NCBI GenBank assembly: GCA_051880395.1
Contig: JBJENW010000065.1
Location: forward strand, 1 to 21,104
Source: JBJENW01 sp051880395
GTDB lineage: Bacteria; Bacillota; Clostridia; Lachnospirales; Lachnospiraceae
DNA: 21,104 nucleotides
Direction of reading: 5' to 3'
This document shows positions 8,029 through 15,743 of this stretch, one piece after another; the stretch's first letter is position 1; every line of letters begins with the position of its first letter. Both the position numbers and the translations under genes were made by a program. The notes under the pieces were generated by a model, which saw nothing but the letters and a program-made list of their open reading frames with translations, had not been told where the DNA came from and ran no database searches.

Positions 8029-9885
8029 ATGGATTTACATACATATTTAAAAGAACATCGTCTGATCATGGATGGTGCGACGGGAACCTACTTTGAAGAA
8101 AAATACCCGGATGAGAAAATATTAGTAGAGAAAGCGAATACACTTGCTCCGGAAAAAATAAAGGGGATTCATTTAGAATATTTAAATAGTGGTGCTAGAA
8201 TGATCCGGACAAATACGTTTGCGACGAACACCATGTTTTTTGATTCGATGGAAGAGGTAAAAGAAAATATCCGGGCAGCCTGCAGAATTGCAAAAGAAGC
8301 TGTATCAGAGTTTCAAATGCAGAACAAACAAGCGAATGAGCCGGAGGAAGCAGTCTTTTGGGCGGCAGATATCGAGCAGTTGTATTCGCTTGATGGAGAA
8401 GAAGAGGAAATAGAAGAAAGCGATCCGGTATTGGAGGAATACCTTCAAATTTGTGATACGTTTTTGGAGTGTGGAGCGGACATTTTTGTCTTTGAAACGT
8501 TATCACAGTTTCGATGTTTCGATGAAGTAACCAGATACATAAAAGAAAAAAAGCCAAATGCATTTATTCTGCTACAATTTGCTTTCGATCGAAGCGGATA
8601 CACAAAAGCAGGATTGAGTGTTCGGACGATGGTGCATACAGCGGCATCAATGGAGGCGATTGATGCATATGGATTTAATTGTGGTGTGGCAGCAGCACAT
8701 TTAAGACAACTCATAAAAGAAATATCATTTCCGGGAGAGAAGTTTGTTTCGGCATTGCCAAACGGTAGTTATCCTTACGAATTGCGCGGTCAGATGATAT
8801 ACTCAAGTAATGCATCATATTATGCCCGTATGATGGGAAAAATTGCAGATTGTGGCATGGATATTTTGGGAGGATGCTGCGGAACAAAACCGTCGTATAT
8901 TGCAAAGCTGGCGGAACGTTTACAGAATACGCCAAGGATAAAAAAGAAGACCATGACGCCGGATCAGAGAAAACTGGAGCAGCATAGAGCGAAGATTGAA
9001 GAACGTTCTGAAATATTAAAAAAGATGAATCGTGGAGAAAAAGTGTTTGTCGTAGAACTAGATCCACCGTTTGAACTGGATATTTCCAAAGTGATCAGCG
9101 GGGCGAAAAGGTTAAAAGAGACAAAATGCGATCTGATCACACTGGCAGATTCACCGATGGCGAGAACACGTATGGATGCATTGCAGCTGGCAGGAAAAGT
9201 TCAGCGGGAGACGGGAATGTGTGTAATGCCGCACATCTGTTGCCGGGATAAAAACCTAATCGCGATGCGTTCTTCTCTTTTGGGTGCACATATGAATGAG
9301 ATTCGAAATTTCCTGTTTGTAACAGGTGATCCAGTTCCGAGAGGGAGTAGAGAACACATCACATCTGTGTTTAACTTCAATTCCATTCAACTGATGCAGT
9401 ATGTAAAAGAAATGAATCAGGAAGTGTTTGCAGACGAACCGGTTCTTTATTTTGGAGCGCTGAATTATCACGGGGTAAATGCAGAAGCGATCGCTGCACG
9501 GATGCAGAAAAAAATGGAAGCAGGATGTCGCGGTTTTTTGACGCAGCCGATTTATTCCGATTCGGATGTAGAACGAATATTATGGCTGAAAGAAAAAACA
9601 GGGGCAAAAATTTTATGTGGAATCATGCCGCTTGTCAGCTATAAAAATGCGGTCTTTATCAAGAATGAAATGCCGGGAATTCAAGTGACGGATGAAATCA
9701 TTGAGCGCTATCAGCCGGATATGAGTCGTGAAGCAGCAGAAACGGCAGCAGTGGAAATATCTTTGGAAATTATAGAAAAGCTATATGATAAAGTAGAAGG
9801 ATTTTATTTGATGACGCCATTTAATCGATATGAATTGGTGGCATCGATCATAGAAAAAGTATGTGAAATTCATAAGGAAAGATAA
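8029..9885 (+). CDS. bifunctional homocysteine S-methyltransferase / 5,10-methylenetetrahydrofolate reductase
   Basis: A 618-aa fusion like Bacillus YitJ. The N-terminal half (about 1-300) is a homocysteine S-methyltransferase domain: MDGATGT near the start and the zinc-binding cysteines C218 (FNCGV) and C283-C284 (GGCCGT). The C-terminal half (about 325-615) is a MetF-type reductase that makes 5-methyl-THF: FVVELDPP at the start of the barrel, VTGDP for FAD/folate binding, and FLTQPIYS. Together they link the one-carbon pool to methionine. An acidic stretch EEEEIEES (124-131) sits in the first domain. TAA at 8023-8025 lies in frame just upstream, and MDLHTYLKEH fits the family N-terminus, so the start is firm although no good Shine-Dalgarno sequence is close. 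It may rely on cobalamin-dependent MetH partners elsewhere. Confidence 0.94.
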   Translation: MDLHTYLKEHRLIMDGATGTYFEEKYPDEKILVEKANTLAPEKIKGIHLEYLNSGARMIRTNTFATNTMFFDSMEEVKENIRAACRIAKEAVSEFQMQNKQANEPEEAVFWAADIEQLYSLDGEEEEIEESDPVLEEYLQICDTFLECGADIFVFETLSQFRCFDEVTRYIKEKKPNAFILLQFAFDRSGYTKAGLSVRTMVHTAASMEAIDAYGFNCGVAAAHLRQLIKEISFPGEKFVSALPNGSYPYELRGQMIYSSNASYYARMMGKIADCGMDILGGCCGTKPSYIAKLAERLQNTPRIKKKTMTPDQRKLEQHRAKIEERSEILKKMNRGEKVFVVELDPPFELDISKVISGAKRLKETKCDLITLADSPMARTRMDALQLAGKVQRETGMCVMPHICCRDKNLIAMRSSLLGAHMNEIRNFLFVTGDPVPRGSREHITSVFNFNSIQLMQYVKEMNQEVFADEPVLYFGALNYHGVNAEAIAARMQKKMEAGCRGFLTQPIYSDSDVERILWLKEKTGAKILCGIMPLVSYKNAVFIKNEMPGIQVTDEIIERYQPDMSREAAETAAVEISLEIIEKLYDKVEGFYLMTPFNRYELVASIIEKVCEIHKER

Positions 9886-9923
9886 AAAAAGCGCAGAAAC
9901 GAGGAAAAAACGTTTCTGCGCTT
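9884..9923 (-). terminator. terminator of the nad operon (partly bidirectional)
   Basis: AAGCGCAGAAACG (9889-9901) pairs perfectly with CGTTTCTGCGCTT (9911-9923) around a 9-nt loop. On the minus strand it is followed by a seven-base U-run (complement of 9884-9890), so it serves nadC best. The plus strand has no U-run after the stem, so the upstream plus-strand gene may terminate less efficiently here. The A-run begins inside that gene's TAA stop. Confidence 0.88.
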
Positions 9924-9938
9924 GAATTGTATGCAAGA

Positions 9939-10796
9939 TTAATCGGCAATTGGATGTAAGTGTTTTAACGATAAGTCCAGAATCGGAGCTGAATGCGTTA
10001 AAGCACCGCTGGATACATAGTCGACACCAACTTCTAAAATTTTAGCAATATTTTCTTTTGTGATATTGCCAGAACATTCGGTTTCGGCACGACCGTCAAT
10101 GATGGCAATGGCTTCTTTCATCTGTTCTGGTGACATGTTGTCGAGCATAATGATATCAGCACCGGCTTCAACCGCTTCTTTTACCATATCTAAATTTTCA
10201 ACTTCGACTTCGATTTTTCGGACGAAAGAGGCATAATCTTTGGCCATCTGAATTGCTTTTGTAACACTTCCAGCTGCACCAATATGGTTATCTTTTAATA
10301 AAATCCCATCGGACAAGTTGTAGCGGTGATTGTGTCCACCACCAACTTTTACCGCATATTTTTCAAAAATACGCATATTCGGTGTGGTTTTACGTGTATC
10401 TAATAATTTTGTTTTTGAACCTTCTAACAATTTTGCAACAGAATGCGTGTAAGTAGCGATGCCACTCATTCTCTGAAGATAATTTAATGCGACACGTTCG
10501 CCGGATAATAAAACGCGAATATCACCGCGGACCACTGCGATCAGATCCCCTTTTTTTATAAGATCACCGTCTTTATAGTGTGTGGTAAAAGTGGTTTCTG
10601 GATCAAGCAGGGTAAAGGTACGCTCAAACACCGAAAGACCTGCTAAAATACCATCTTCTTTGCAGATTAAATCGACTTCGCCGAGCTGGGAATTTGGCAT
10701 AACGGAATTTGTGGTAATATCTTCACTTGTGATATCTTCAGCTAACGCCTGCATAATCAGCTGATCGGCATTCAGCTTCAGTGTGATGTTGTTCAT
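9939..10796 (-). CDS. nadC: nicotinate-nucleotide diphosphorylase (carboxylating), quinolinate phosphoribosyltransferase
   Basis: Converts quinolinate and PRPP to nicotinate mononucleotide, the third step of de novo NAD synthesis. At 285 aa it has the usual length. Motifs in order: SGERVALNYLQRMSGIAT (98-115), LLDTRKTTPNMR (131-142), VGGGHNHR (151-158), GILLKDNH (164-171), EVEVEN (196-201) and the phosphate-binding end SSGALTHSAP. It is the last gene of nadA-nadB-nadC. Its ATG lies 59 nt inside the 3' end of nadB, with AAAGGATG about 10 nt upstream as ribosome site, so the two are probably translationally coupled. Confidence 0.97.
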   Translation of the reverse strand: MNNITLKLNADQLIMQALAEDITSEDITTNSVMPNSQLGEVDLICKEDGILAGLSVFERTFTLLDPETTFTTHYKDGDLIKKGDLIAVVRGDIRVLLSGERVALNYLQRMSGIATYTHSVAKLLEGSKTKLLDTRKTTPNMRIFEKYAVKVGGGHNHRYNLSDGILLKDNHIGAAGSVTKAIQMAKDYASFVRKIEVEVENLDMVKEAVEAGADIIMLDNMSPEQMKEAIAIIDGRAETECSGNITKENIAKILEVGVDYVSSGALTHSAPILDLSLKHLHPIAD

Positions 10797-12087
10797 GTTC
10801 TTTTTTCATCCTTTCTATTTCGGCTAATACCTGTTTTCGATAGCCTTCTTCTAATGCGTCTGCATCTTTGTATGCGAGAAAATCAATCTCAGCAAAGAGA
10901 GCTGAATTTTCTTTTAATGAGTCAGATTTCAGCTCCTGAGTTATCTGACATGCCGCGCGTCGGGCAAAAACAAGACTTTCTAATAACGAATTGCTGGCAA
11001 GTCGGTTGGCACCGTGGACACCGTTGCAGCTGGTCTCGCCGGCTGCATAAAGTTGCTTCATAGAGGTTTTACTATTGGAATCCACCCAGACACCACCCAT
11101 GAAATAGTGCTGTGCCGGGACAACAGGGATAGGTTCTTTTGTCACGTCATAGCCCTCTTCCAGACAATGTTTATAGATATTTGGAAAATGTCCGAGTATC
11201 GTTTCTTTTGGAATCGCGGCCATGGAAAGCATGACATATGGTGTGCCGTCGATTGCCATTTGCTTATGAATCTCTTTTGTAACCACATCGCGTGGAAGTA
11301 ATTCATTGACAAATCGTTTTCCATGCTTGTCTAGTAAAACGGCACCCTCTCCGCGGACCGATTCAGAAATCAGAAAGCGACGTCCTGGTTTCGAAGAATA
11401 TAAAGTTGTCGGGTGAATTTGTACATAATCCACATTTTCCAGACGTATATTGTGTTTTAAAGAAATTGCAAGCGCATCGCCAGTTAAATGTGGAAAGTTC
11501 GTGGAATGCGTATACAATCCACCGACACCGCCACAAGCCCATACAGTCTCGCGAGCTTCAATCGAAAAAATGGAGCCATCCCGATCGTGGCAGATGATTC
11601 CGTAGCAGGTATTATGGTCTGCTACAATATCGACCATGGTTGTAAATTCGCGTAAAGAAATATTTTTTCGTTTTTTTACGGCAGCCAGAAGTTTGCTGGT
11701 AATTTCTTTTCCTGTGATGTCTTCGTGAAAAAGGATTCTCGGCGTAGAATGTGCGCCTTCTCGTGTATAGGTAAGGGCACCTTCCGCATCGCGTGCAAAA
11801 TCCACACCATAAGAAATTAAATCCGAAATGATACTGCGGGAAGAGCGAATCATAATATCTACGGATTCTTTGCGATTTTCATAATGACCTGCTTTTAATG
11901 TATCTTCAAAAAAGCTGTCGTAGTCATCTTCGTTTTTTAATACACAGATGCCGCCCTGAGCGAGATAGGAGTCACTCCCGTCTATCTCGGCTTTTGAGAG
12001 AATCAGAATCTGCTGATCGGAAGGCAGGTTTAATGCACAGTACAGACCGGCAACGCCACTTCCTACAATTACAATATCTGTTTTCAT
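10738..12087 (-). CDS. nadB: L-aspartate oxidase, short form
   Basis: FAD enzyme oxidising L-aspartate to iminoaspartate for NadA. The N-terminal dinucleotide fold DIVIVGSGVAGL (4-15), substrate and FAD regions TYTREGAHSTPRILFHEDITG, HPTTLY, SVRGEGAVLLDKHGKRF and GVHGANRLASNSLLES are all present. The frame is open to 12204, but MKTDIVIV at 12087 is the family start and has GGAAAGGAC just upstream, so the 39 earlier residues are excluded. The product is 449 aa, against about 530 for E. coli and Bacillus. The helical C-terminal domain is absent or reduced to a basic tail, as is common in Clostridia. The last 59 nt overlap nadC. Confidence 0.95.
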   Translation of the reverse strand: MKTDIVIVGSGVAGLYCALNLPSDQQILILSKAEIDGSDSYLAQGGICVLKNEDDYDSFFEDTLKAGHYENRKESVDIMIRSSRSIISDLISYGVDFARDAEGALTYTREGAHSTPRILFHEDITGKEITSKLLAAVKKRKNISLREFTTMVDIVADHNTCYGIICHDRDGSIFSIEARETVWACGGVGGLYTHSTNFPHLTGDALAISLKHNIRLENVDYVQIHPTTLYSSKPGRRFLISESVRGEGAVLLDKHGKRFVNELLPRDVVTKEIHKQMAIDGTPYVMLSMAAIPKETILGHFPNIYKHCLEEGYDVTKEPIPVVPAQHYFMGGVWVDSNSKTSMKQLYAAGETSCNGVHGANRLASNSLLESLVFARRAACQITQELKSDSLKENSALFAEIDFLAYKDADALEEGYRKQVLAEIERMKKEHEQHHTEAECRSADYAGVS

Positions 12088-12151
12088 GTTTGTCCTTTCC
12101 ATGTCCGGGAATGATTCCAAACGGGCATTTTTTCGATCTGGGTCAACAGTG

Positions 12152-13060
12152 TTATTTAGCCAGCTGAAGCATACGTTCCAGTGGTTTGACAGCTTTTTCG
12201 GCAATATCTTTTTCGACAGAAACAGATGGAGTACCGTTTTTCAAAGCGTCTCTGACTTTTTCCACAGTAATTCGTTTCATGTTCGGACAAAATTGTCTGT
12301 GTCCGACAGAATAAAAATGTTTTTGTGGATTTTTTTCTAACAATTCATGTAAAACGCCCATCTCAGTGCAGATAATAAATTCATCTGCGTCACTTGCGGT
12401 TGCATAGTCGATGATACCGGATGTGCTGCCGATATAATCCGCCATGGCAAGAACTTCACCGGTACATTCCGGATGTGCCAGAACAAGTGCGTTTGGACGA
12501 GTCTCTTTTGCTTTTTTTACATTTTCAGCTGTAATACTTTTATGTACATGACAAAAACCGTCGTTAAAGATGAAATGCTTCTCTGGAAGCTGGGAAGCAA
12601 TATAGCGTCCGAGATTTTCATCTGGAATAAAATAGATATTTCTATTTGGAAGCGCTTTTACAATCTTCAATGCATTCGATGAAGTAACACAAACATCTGA
12701 ATACGTTTTTAACTCGGCAGTGGAATTAATATAACAGACAACGGCGAGATCATCGTACTGTTTGCGCAGTTCTGAAATATGATTCGGGTCTGCCATGTGC
12801 GCCATCGGACAGTCAGCGAGTGCGTCCGGCATTAAAACAGTTTTTTCCGGATTCATGATCTTCGCACTTTCTCCCATAAAAGAAACACCGCAAAAAACGA
12901 TGGTCTGCTCTGGAATCGTCTTGGCAATCTTACTTAAATAGAAAGAATCTCCAATATAATCAGCAATGGACTGCACTTCGTCATTAACATAGTAGTGAGC
13001 CAGGATTGCGGCATTTTTTTCTTTTTTCAGCTGTTCGATTTCAGCTAGTAATGTATTCAT
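12152..13060 (-). CDS. nadA: quinolinate synthase A
   Basis: Condenses iminoaspartate with dihydroxyacetone phosphate to quinolinate using an oxygen-sensitive [4Fe-4S] cluster. At 302 aa it is the short, three-cysteine form typical of anaerobes. The likely cluster ligands are C84 (ADCPMAH), C199 (HPECTG) and C258 (FCPNM). AAILAHYYVNDEVQ and GDSFYLSK near the start are signature regions. It is the first gene of the operon, 64 nt ahead of nadB, with GGAGG before the ATG and a clear promoter about 70 nt upstream. Confidence 0.97.
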   Translation of the reverse strand: MNTLLAEIEQLKKEKNAAILAHYYVNDEVQSIADYIGDSFYLSKIAKTIPEQTIVFCGVSFMGESAKIMNPEKTVLMPDALADCPMAHMADPNHISELRKQYDDLAVVCYINSTAELKTYSDVCVTSSNALKIVKALPNRNIYFIPDENLGRYIASQLPEKHFIFNDGFCHVHKSITAENVKKAKETRPNALVLAHPECTGEVLAMADYIGSTSGIIDYATASDADEFIICTEMGVLHELLEKNPQKHFYSVGHRQFCPNMKRITVEKVRDALKNGTPSVSVEKDIAEKAVKPLERMLQLAK

Positions 13061-13081
13061 TTTTTTCCTCCATATTAGGGA

Positions 13082-13127
13082 TTCCGCCGGCAGGATGCGT
13101 GTGGCGGAAAACGTTTAATTTTACGTT
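13082..13127 (-). promoter_or_regulatory. two dyads in the nadA leader, candidate operator or leader structure
   Basis: TTCCGCC (13082-13088) and GGCGGAA (13103-13109) form a 7-bp inverted repeat in the 5' leader. AACGT (13110-13114) and ACGTT (13123-13127) form a second one over the expected start. De novo NAD genes in Firmicutes are commonly repressed by NiaR or similar regulators. I cannot match these sites to a known operator. Confidence 0.3.
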
Positions 13128-13129
13128 GC

Positions 13130-13158
13130 ATTATAGCACATATCCGTTTCACTGACAA
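13130..13158 (-). promoter_or_regulatory. promoter of the nadABC operon
   Basis: On the minus strand TTGTCA (13153-13158) and TATAAT (13130-13135) are 17 bp apart, with a TGC extended -10 just before TATAAT. The expected start is near 13123. Confidence 0.8.
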
Positions 13159-13211
13159 GACGGTTATTCGGAAAGAAAGAAAAATAAAGAAAAAATAAAA
13201 GAAAAAAATGA

Positions 13212-13240
13212 TTGACAAGTGTAAAATGAAATGGTATACT
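13212..13240 (+). promoter_or_regulatory. tRNA operon promoter
   Basis: TTGACA (13212-13217), a 17-bp spacer, then TATACT (13235-13240). This is a near-consensus sigma-A promoter just ahead of the tRNA genes. A G+C-rich stretch follows the -10 (TGGG, then GTCGGC), which could make it sensitive to stringent control; that is inference. Confidence 0.85.
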
Positions 13241-13248
13241 TGGGTAGT

Positions 13249-13264
13249 CGGCTGTTCGCAGCCG
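13249..13264 (+). other. UUCG hairpin in the tRNA leader
   Basis: CGGCTG and CAGCCG form a perfect 6-bp stem around TTCG. It starts within a few nt of the expected transcription start and ends 8 nt before tRNA-Val. It may protect or position the precursor for 5' processing. Confidence 0.5.
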
Positions 13265-13272
13265 AATAAAAT

Positions 13273-13345
13273 GGGATCTTAGCTCAGCTGGGAGAGCATC
13301 TGCCTTACAAGCAGAGGGTCATAGGTTCGAGCCCTATAGGTCCCA
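13273..13345 (+). tRNA. tRNA-Val (anticodon TAC)
   Basis: A 73-nt cloverleaf. Acceptor GGGATCT pairs with AGGTCCC (one G-U). The D arm has AGCTCAGCTGGGAGAGC, the anticodon stem is TCTGC/GCAGA with loop CTTACAA (anticodon TAC at 13306-13308), and the T arm has GGTTCGAGCC. Discriminator is A. CCA is not encoded (ATTA follows), so it must be added after transcription. Confidence 0.97.
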
Positions 13346-13356
13346 TTAAAAAACAT

Positions 13357-13430
13357 GGCGGAATAGCTCAGTTGGCTAGAGCATACGGTTCATACCCGTA
13401 GTGTCGAGAGTTCGAATCTCCCTTCCGCTA
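13357..13430 (+). tRNA. tRNA-Met (anticodon CAT), elongator type
   Basis: A 74-nt cloverleaf 11 nt after tRNA-Val. The acceptor GGCGGAA pairs with TTCCGCT (G1-U72), the D arm has AGCTCAGTTGGCTAGAGC, the anticodon loop is TTCATAC (CAT at 13391-13393), and the T arm has AGTTCGAAT. The body resembles elongator tRNA-Met. It lacks the C1-A72 mismatch of an initiator. A lysidine-modified tRNA-Ile2 also has CAT and is not fully excluded by eye. No encoded CCA. Confidence 0.93.
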
Positions 13431-13436
13431 CTTTTT

Positions 13437-13469
13437 AAAATCCGTAGTCATTGACTATGGATTTTTTTT
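13437..13469 (+). terminator. terminator of the tRNA operon
   Basis: The stem ATCCGTAGTC (13440-13449) pairs with GACTATGGAT (13453-13462) with one G-U and a 3-nt loop, followed by an eight-base T-run (13462-13469). It begins 6 nt after the tRNA-Met 3' end. Confidence 0.9.
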
Positions 13470-13533
13470 ATGGAATTATAGAGGCATGAGAGACAAATCA
13501 TATAACTGTTACAAAAATTTTAATTTTTAAGAA

Positions 13534-13569
13534 AAAACAAGCTTGACAGGTTGAAAAAAAACTTGTTTT
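13534..13569. promoter_or_regulatory. 8-bp inverted repeat around the L,D-transpeptidase -35
   Basis: AAAACAAG (13534-13541) and CTTGTTTT (13562-13569) are perfect inverted copies 20 nt apart. They bracket the -35 and run into the spacer of the promoter at 13551-13579, which suits a repressor or two-component regulator site. The regulator is unknown. Confidence 0.4.
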
Positions 13570-13579
13570 GGACTACAAT
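13551..13579 (+). promoter_or_regulatory. promoter of the L,D-transpeptidase gene
   Basis: TTGAAA (13551-13556) and TACAAT (13574-13579) are 17 bp apart. A perfect TTGACA at 13543 is too far from any -10 (25 bp to TACAAT). The expected start near 13586 excludes the upstream TTG codon at 13568 as a translation start. Confidence 0.65.
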
Positions 13580-13615
13580 CAAACTAAAAATATTTTGTTG
13601 CAGAGGAAGTTATTT

Positions 13616-15118
13616 ATGAGACAGAGAAAAAGCAAAGTCAGACAGAGAGCAAAAGAAACAAGAATGAACCTCAGACCAGTAAAGATTGCTGTGATCATAG
13701 TACTGATCACACTCATAGTCATTTATTTGGGAATGACGTTTTACTTTCACGGACATTATTTTTTAAAAACCAAAATTAACGGCTACGAGGTGGGCGGAAA
13801 AACAGCAGAAGAAGCAAAAGTAATATTAGAGGAGGAAGCGAAGGATTATCTGTTAACCATTCAGGATCGTGAGGGGAAAACATATCAGATCAAAGGCAGT
13901 GATGTAGCGTATACATATCAGTCGAATGGGGAAGAAGCAAAATTGTTAAAAGAGCAAAATCCATTTGCATGGCCAGTCAAAGCATTTCAAAAAACGGAAA
14001 AAACGATGCCGTTAAATGTACGGTTTGATGAAAAGAAGTTGAAAAATATAGTAAGTGCATTACCATGTATGCAGGAAGAGAATATCAAACATCCAAAAGA
14101 TGCATATATTGATGATACAGAAGGGTATAAATTGGTAAAAGAGGAACAGGGAAATGAGCTTTTGCCAGATGCAACACAAAAGTGCATTGAAGACGCTGTC
14201 TCCACCGGAAAAACGAAATTAAAACTAGATGATTCTTTGTATAAAAAACCAACTGTTTTATCCACAGATCCATCCTTGACAGCGACTATGGATGCGCTGG
14301 ATCAATATATGAAATCAACAGTGGAATACAAGATCACAGGGGAAAAAGAAAAAGTGGATGCCAAGACGATTTGCACCTGGTTGGATGTCGCGGACGACGG
14401 GGTGGTAAATTTGAATGAAGATGCTGTGGCAGCTTACGTGCAGACTTTGGCAACAAAATACAATACCTGCGGAAAAGTGCGTGAATTTAAGACGGCTTAC
14501 GGAGATGTTGTAAAAATTGGTGGCGGCGATTATGGCTGGATTGTTGACAAGGAAAAAGAAAAAGAACAATTGATTAAAGATATTTCTTCTGGAAAGTCTG
14601 TAAAGCGAGAGCCTGTTTATGAACAGACGGCAATCATGCGGGAAGGTACAAAAGATTATGGAGATACGTATGTAGAAATCGATTATACGAATCAGCATTT
14701 GTGGTATTTTAAAGACGGACAGATTGCAGCGGATACAGACATTGTATCCGGAAATACCAGCAAGGGAAATGGATCGCCGGACGGTTTATTTCGGATTCGT
14801 GAAAAACGGAGAAATACAATCTTGTATGGCGAAGATTATGCTTCGGAGGTAGATTATTTTTTGCCATTTGCGTATAATGTAGGAATTCATGATGCGTCGT
14901 GGCGTCATGGAGAGTTTGGAGGCAGCATTTACAAGTATAGTGGGTCACATGGATGTATTAATGTGGTAGAAAGTGCAGCAGAGAATCTGTATAATATCGT
15001 AGAGGAGGGAACACCGGTAATTGCATATTACAGGACTCCGATCAAATTGACCGCGTATAATTGTGAGATTTCGCGGGCATATTCTTACAGTGACGGATCG
15101 GATGATGATGGCGAATAA
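13616..15118 (+). CDS. membrane-anchored L,D-transpeptidase (YkuD) with peptidoglycan-binding-like domains
   Basis: Predicted to form 3-3 cross-links in peptidoglycan, or to attach proteins to it, outside the membrane. From the ATG at 13616 (AGAGGAAG 7 nt upstream) the protein is 500 aa: a very basic cytoplasmic N-terminus (MRQRKSKVRQRAKETR), one transmembrane helix (about 25-44), two regions resembling the PG_binding_4 domain (from about 50, starting KINGYEVGGKTAEEAK, and again about 220-290), and a YkuD catalytic domain (about 350-475). Catalytic H425 (GIHDASWR) and C447 (SGSHGCINV) are both present. The tail is acidic (SDGSDDDGE). The frame is open upstream to a TTG at 13568, but that codon lies within the promoter. 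No terminator is seen before ispF, so read-through is possible. Confidence 0.93.
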   Translation: MRQRKSKVRQRAKETRMNLRPVKIAVIIVLITLIVIYLGMTFYFHGHYFLKTKINGYEVGGKTAEEAKVILEEEAKDYLLTIQDREGKTYQIKGSDVAYTYQSNGEEAKLLKEQNPFAWPVKAFQKTEKTMPLNVRFDEKKLKNIVSALPCMQEENIKHPKDAYIDDTEGYKLVKEEQGNELLPDATQKCIEDAVSTGKTKLKLDDSLYKKPTVLSTDPSLTATMDALDQYMKSTVEYKITGEKEKVDAKTICTWLDVADDGVVNLNEDAVAAYVQTLATKYNTCGKVREFKTAYGDVVKIGGGDYGWIVDKEKEKEQLIKDISSGKSVKREPVYEQTAIMREGTKDYGDTYVEIDYTNQHLWYFKDGQIAADTDIVSGNTSKGNGSPDGLFRIREKRRNTILYGEDYASEVDYFLPFAYNVGIHDASWRHGEFGGSIYKYSGSHGCINVVESAAENLYNIVEEGTPVIAYYRTPIKLTAYNCEISRAYSYSDGSDDDGE

Positions 15119-15188
15119 AGGAAGAATGAATGATAGTGGTTCAAAGTTTTAATGCAGTGAGCGCACAGAAAAATGCGGAGGAAGAAGA

Positions 15189-15740
15189 ATGCGGGTAGGA
15201 ATGGGATATGACGTGCACAGACTCGTGCCGGAACGAAAATTGATTCTTGGAGGAGTAGAAATTCCTCATACATTGGGTTTACTCGGGCATTCAGATGCGG
15301 ATGTTCTTTTACATGCAATCATGGATGCACTGCTTGGTGCAGCGGCACTAGGAGATATTGGGAAACATTTTCCTGATACAGATTCTGCGTACAAGGGAAT
15401 TTCTAGTATGAAGTTATTAAAAAATGTGCGGGAACTTATAGAGAAAGAAGGATATGTCATTGATAATATTGATGCGACTGTAATGGCACAGAAACCTAAA
15501 TTGCGTCCGTTTATTCCGGAAATGGAGAAAAACATCGCGCAATGTCTGCGAATTGCAGAAGATCAGGTCAATATTAAGGCTACGACAGAAGAGGGACTTG
15601 GATTTACCGGGCGTGAAGAGGGAATCGCAGCACAGGCAATTTGTGCAATCAGTAGCTTTTATGAAGCAAGTGTGCCAATGGCAGATAGTCGTGTGCGTGT
15701 TTGTGAGTCTTGTAAGGGATGTGTGAAAAAACAGGATTGA
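15189..15740 (+). CDS. ispF: 2-C-methyl-D-erythritol 2,4-cyclodiphosphate synthase with Cys-rich C-terminal tail
   Basis: Fifth enzyme of the MEP isoprenoid pathway; makes the cyclic diphosphate with release of CMP. Metal ligands D8, H10 (YDVH) and H42 are present, with HSDADVLLHAIMDALLGAAALGDIG, DIGKHFPDTD and the hydrophobic-cavity region IKATTEEGLGFTGREEGIAAQA (128-149). The family normally ends near residue 157-160. This protein is 183 aa and adds a tail (about 158-183) with C172, C175 and C178 in a CxxCxxC spacing followed by VKKQD. GGAGGA precedes the ATG by 7 nt. It lies 3 nt ahead of cysE and heads a run that resembles the Bacillus ispF-to-sigH block. Confidence 0.97.
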   Translation: MRVGMGYDVHRLVPERKLILGGVEIPHTLGLLGHSDADVLLHAIMDALLGAAALGDIGKHFPDTDSAYKGISSMKLLKNVRELIEKEGYVIDNIDATVMAQKPKLRPFIPEMEKNIAQCLRIAEDQVNIKATTEEGLGFTGREEGIAAQAICAISSFYEASVPMADSRVRVCESCKGCVKKQD

Positions 15741-15743
15741 TCA

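Noticed and set aside
12088..12204. N-terminal extension of NadB to 12204
   Set aside because: It overlaps the nadA 3' end. The family starts at MKTDIVIVGSG, and a good ribosome site precedes 12087.
13357..13430. Initiator tRNA-fMet
   Set aside because: Position 1 is G and can pair with U72. The initiator C1-A72 mismatch is absent, and the body resembles elongator tRNA-Met.
13568..13615. TTG start for the L,D-transpeptidase
   Set aside because: It lies inside the promoter spacer, upstream of the -10. The ATG at 13616 has a proper ribosome site.
15119..15188. T-box or S-box leader controlling the cysteine genes
   Set aside because: The 70-bp gap before ispF, the 3-bp gap before cysE and the 14-bp gap before cysS are too short, and no T-box GGTGG sequence or specifier structure is seen.
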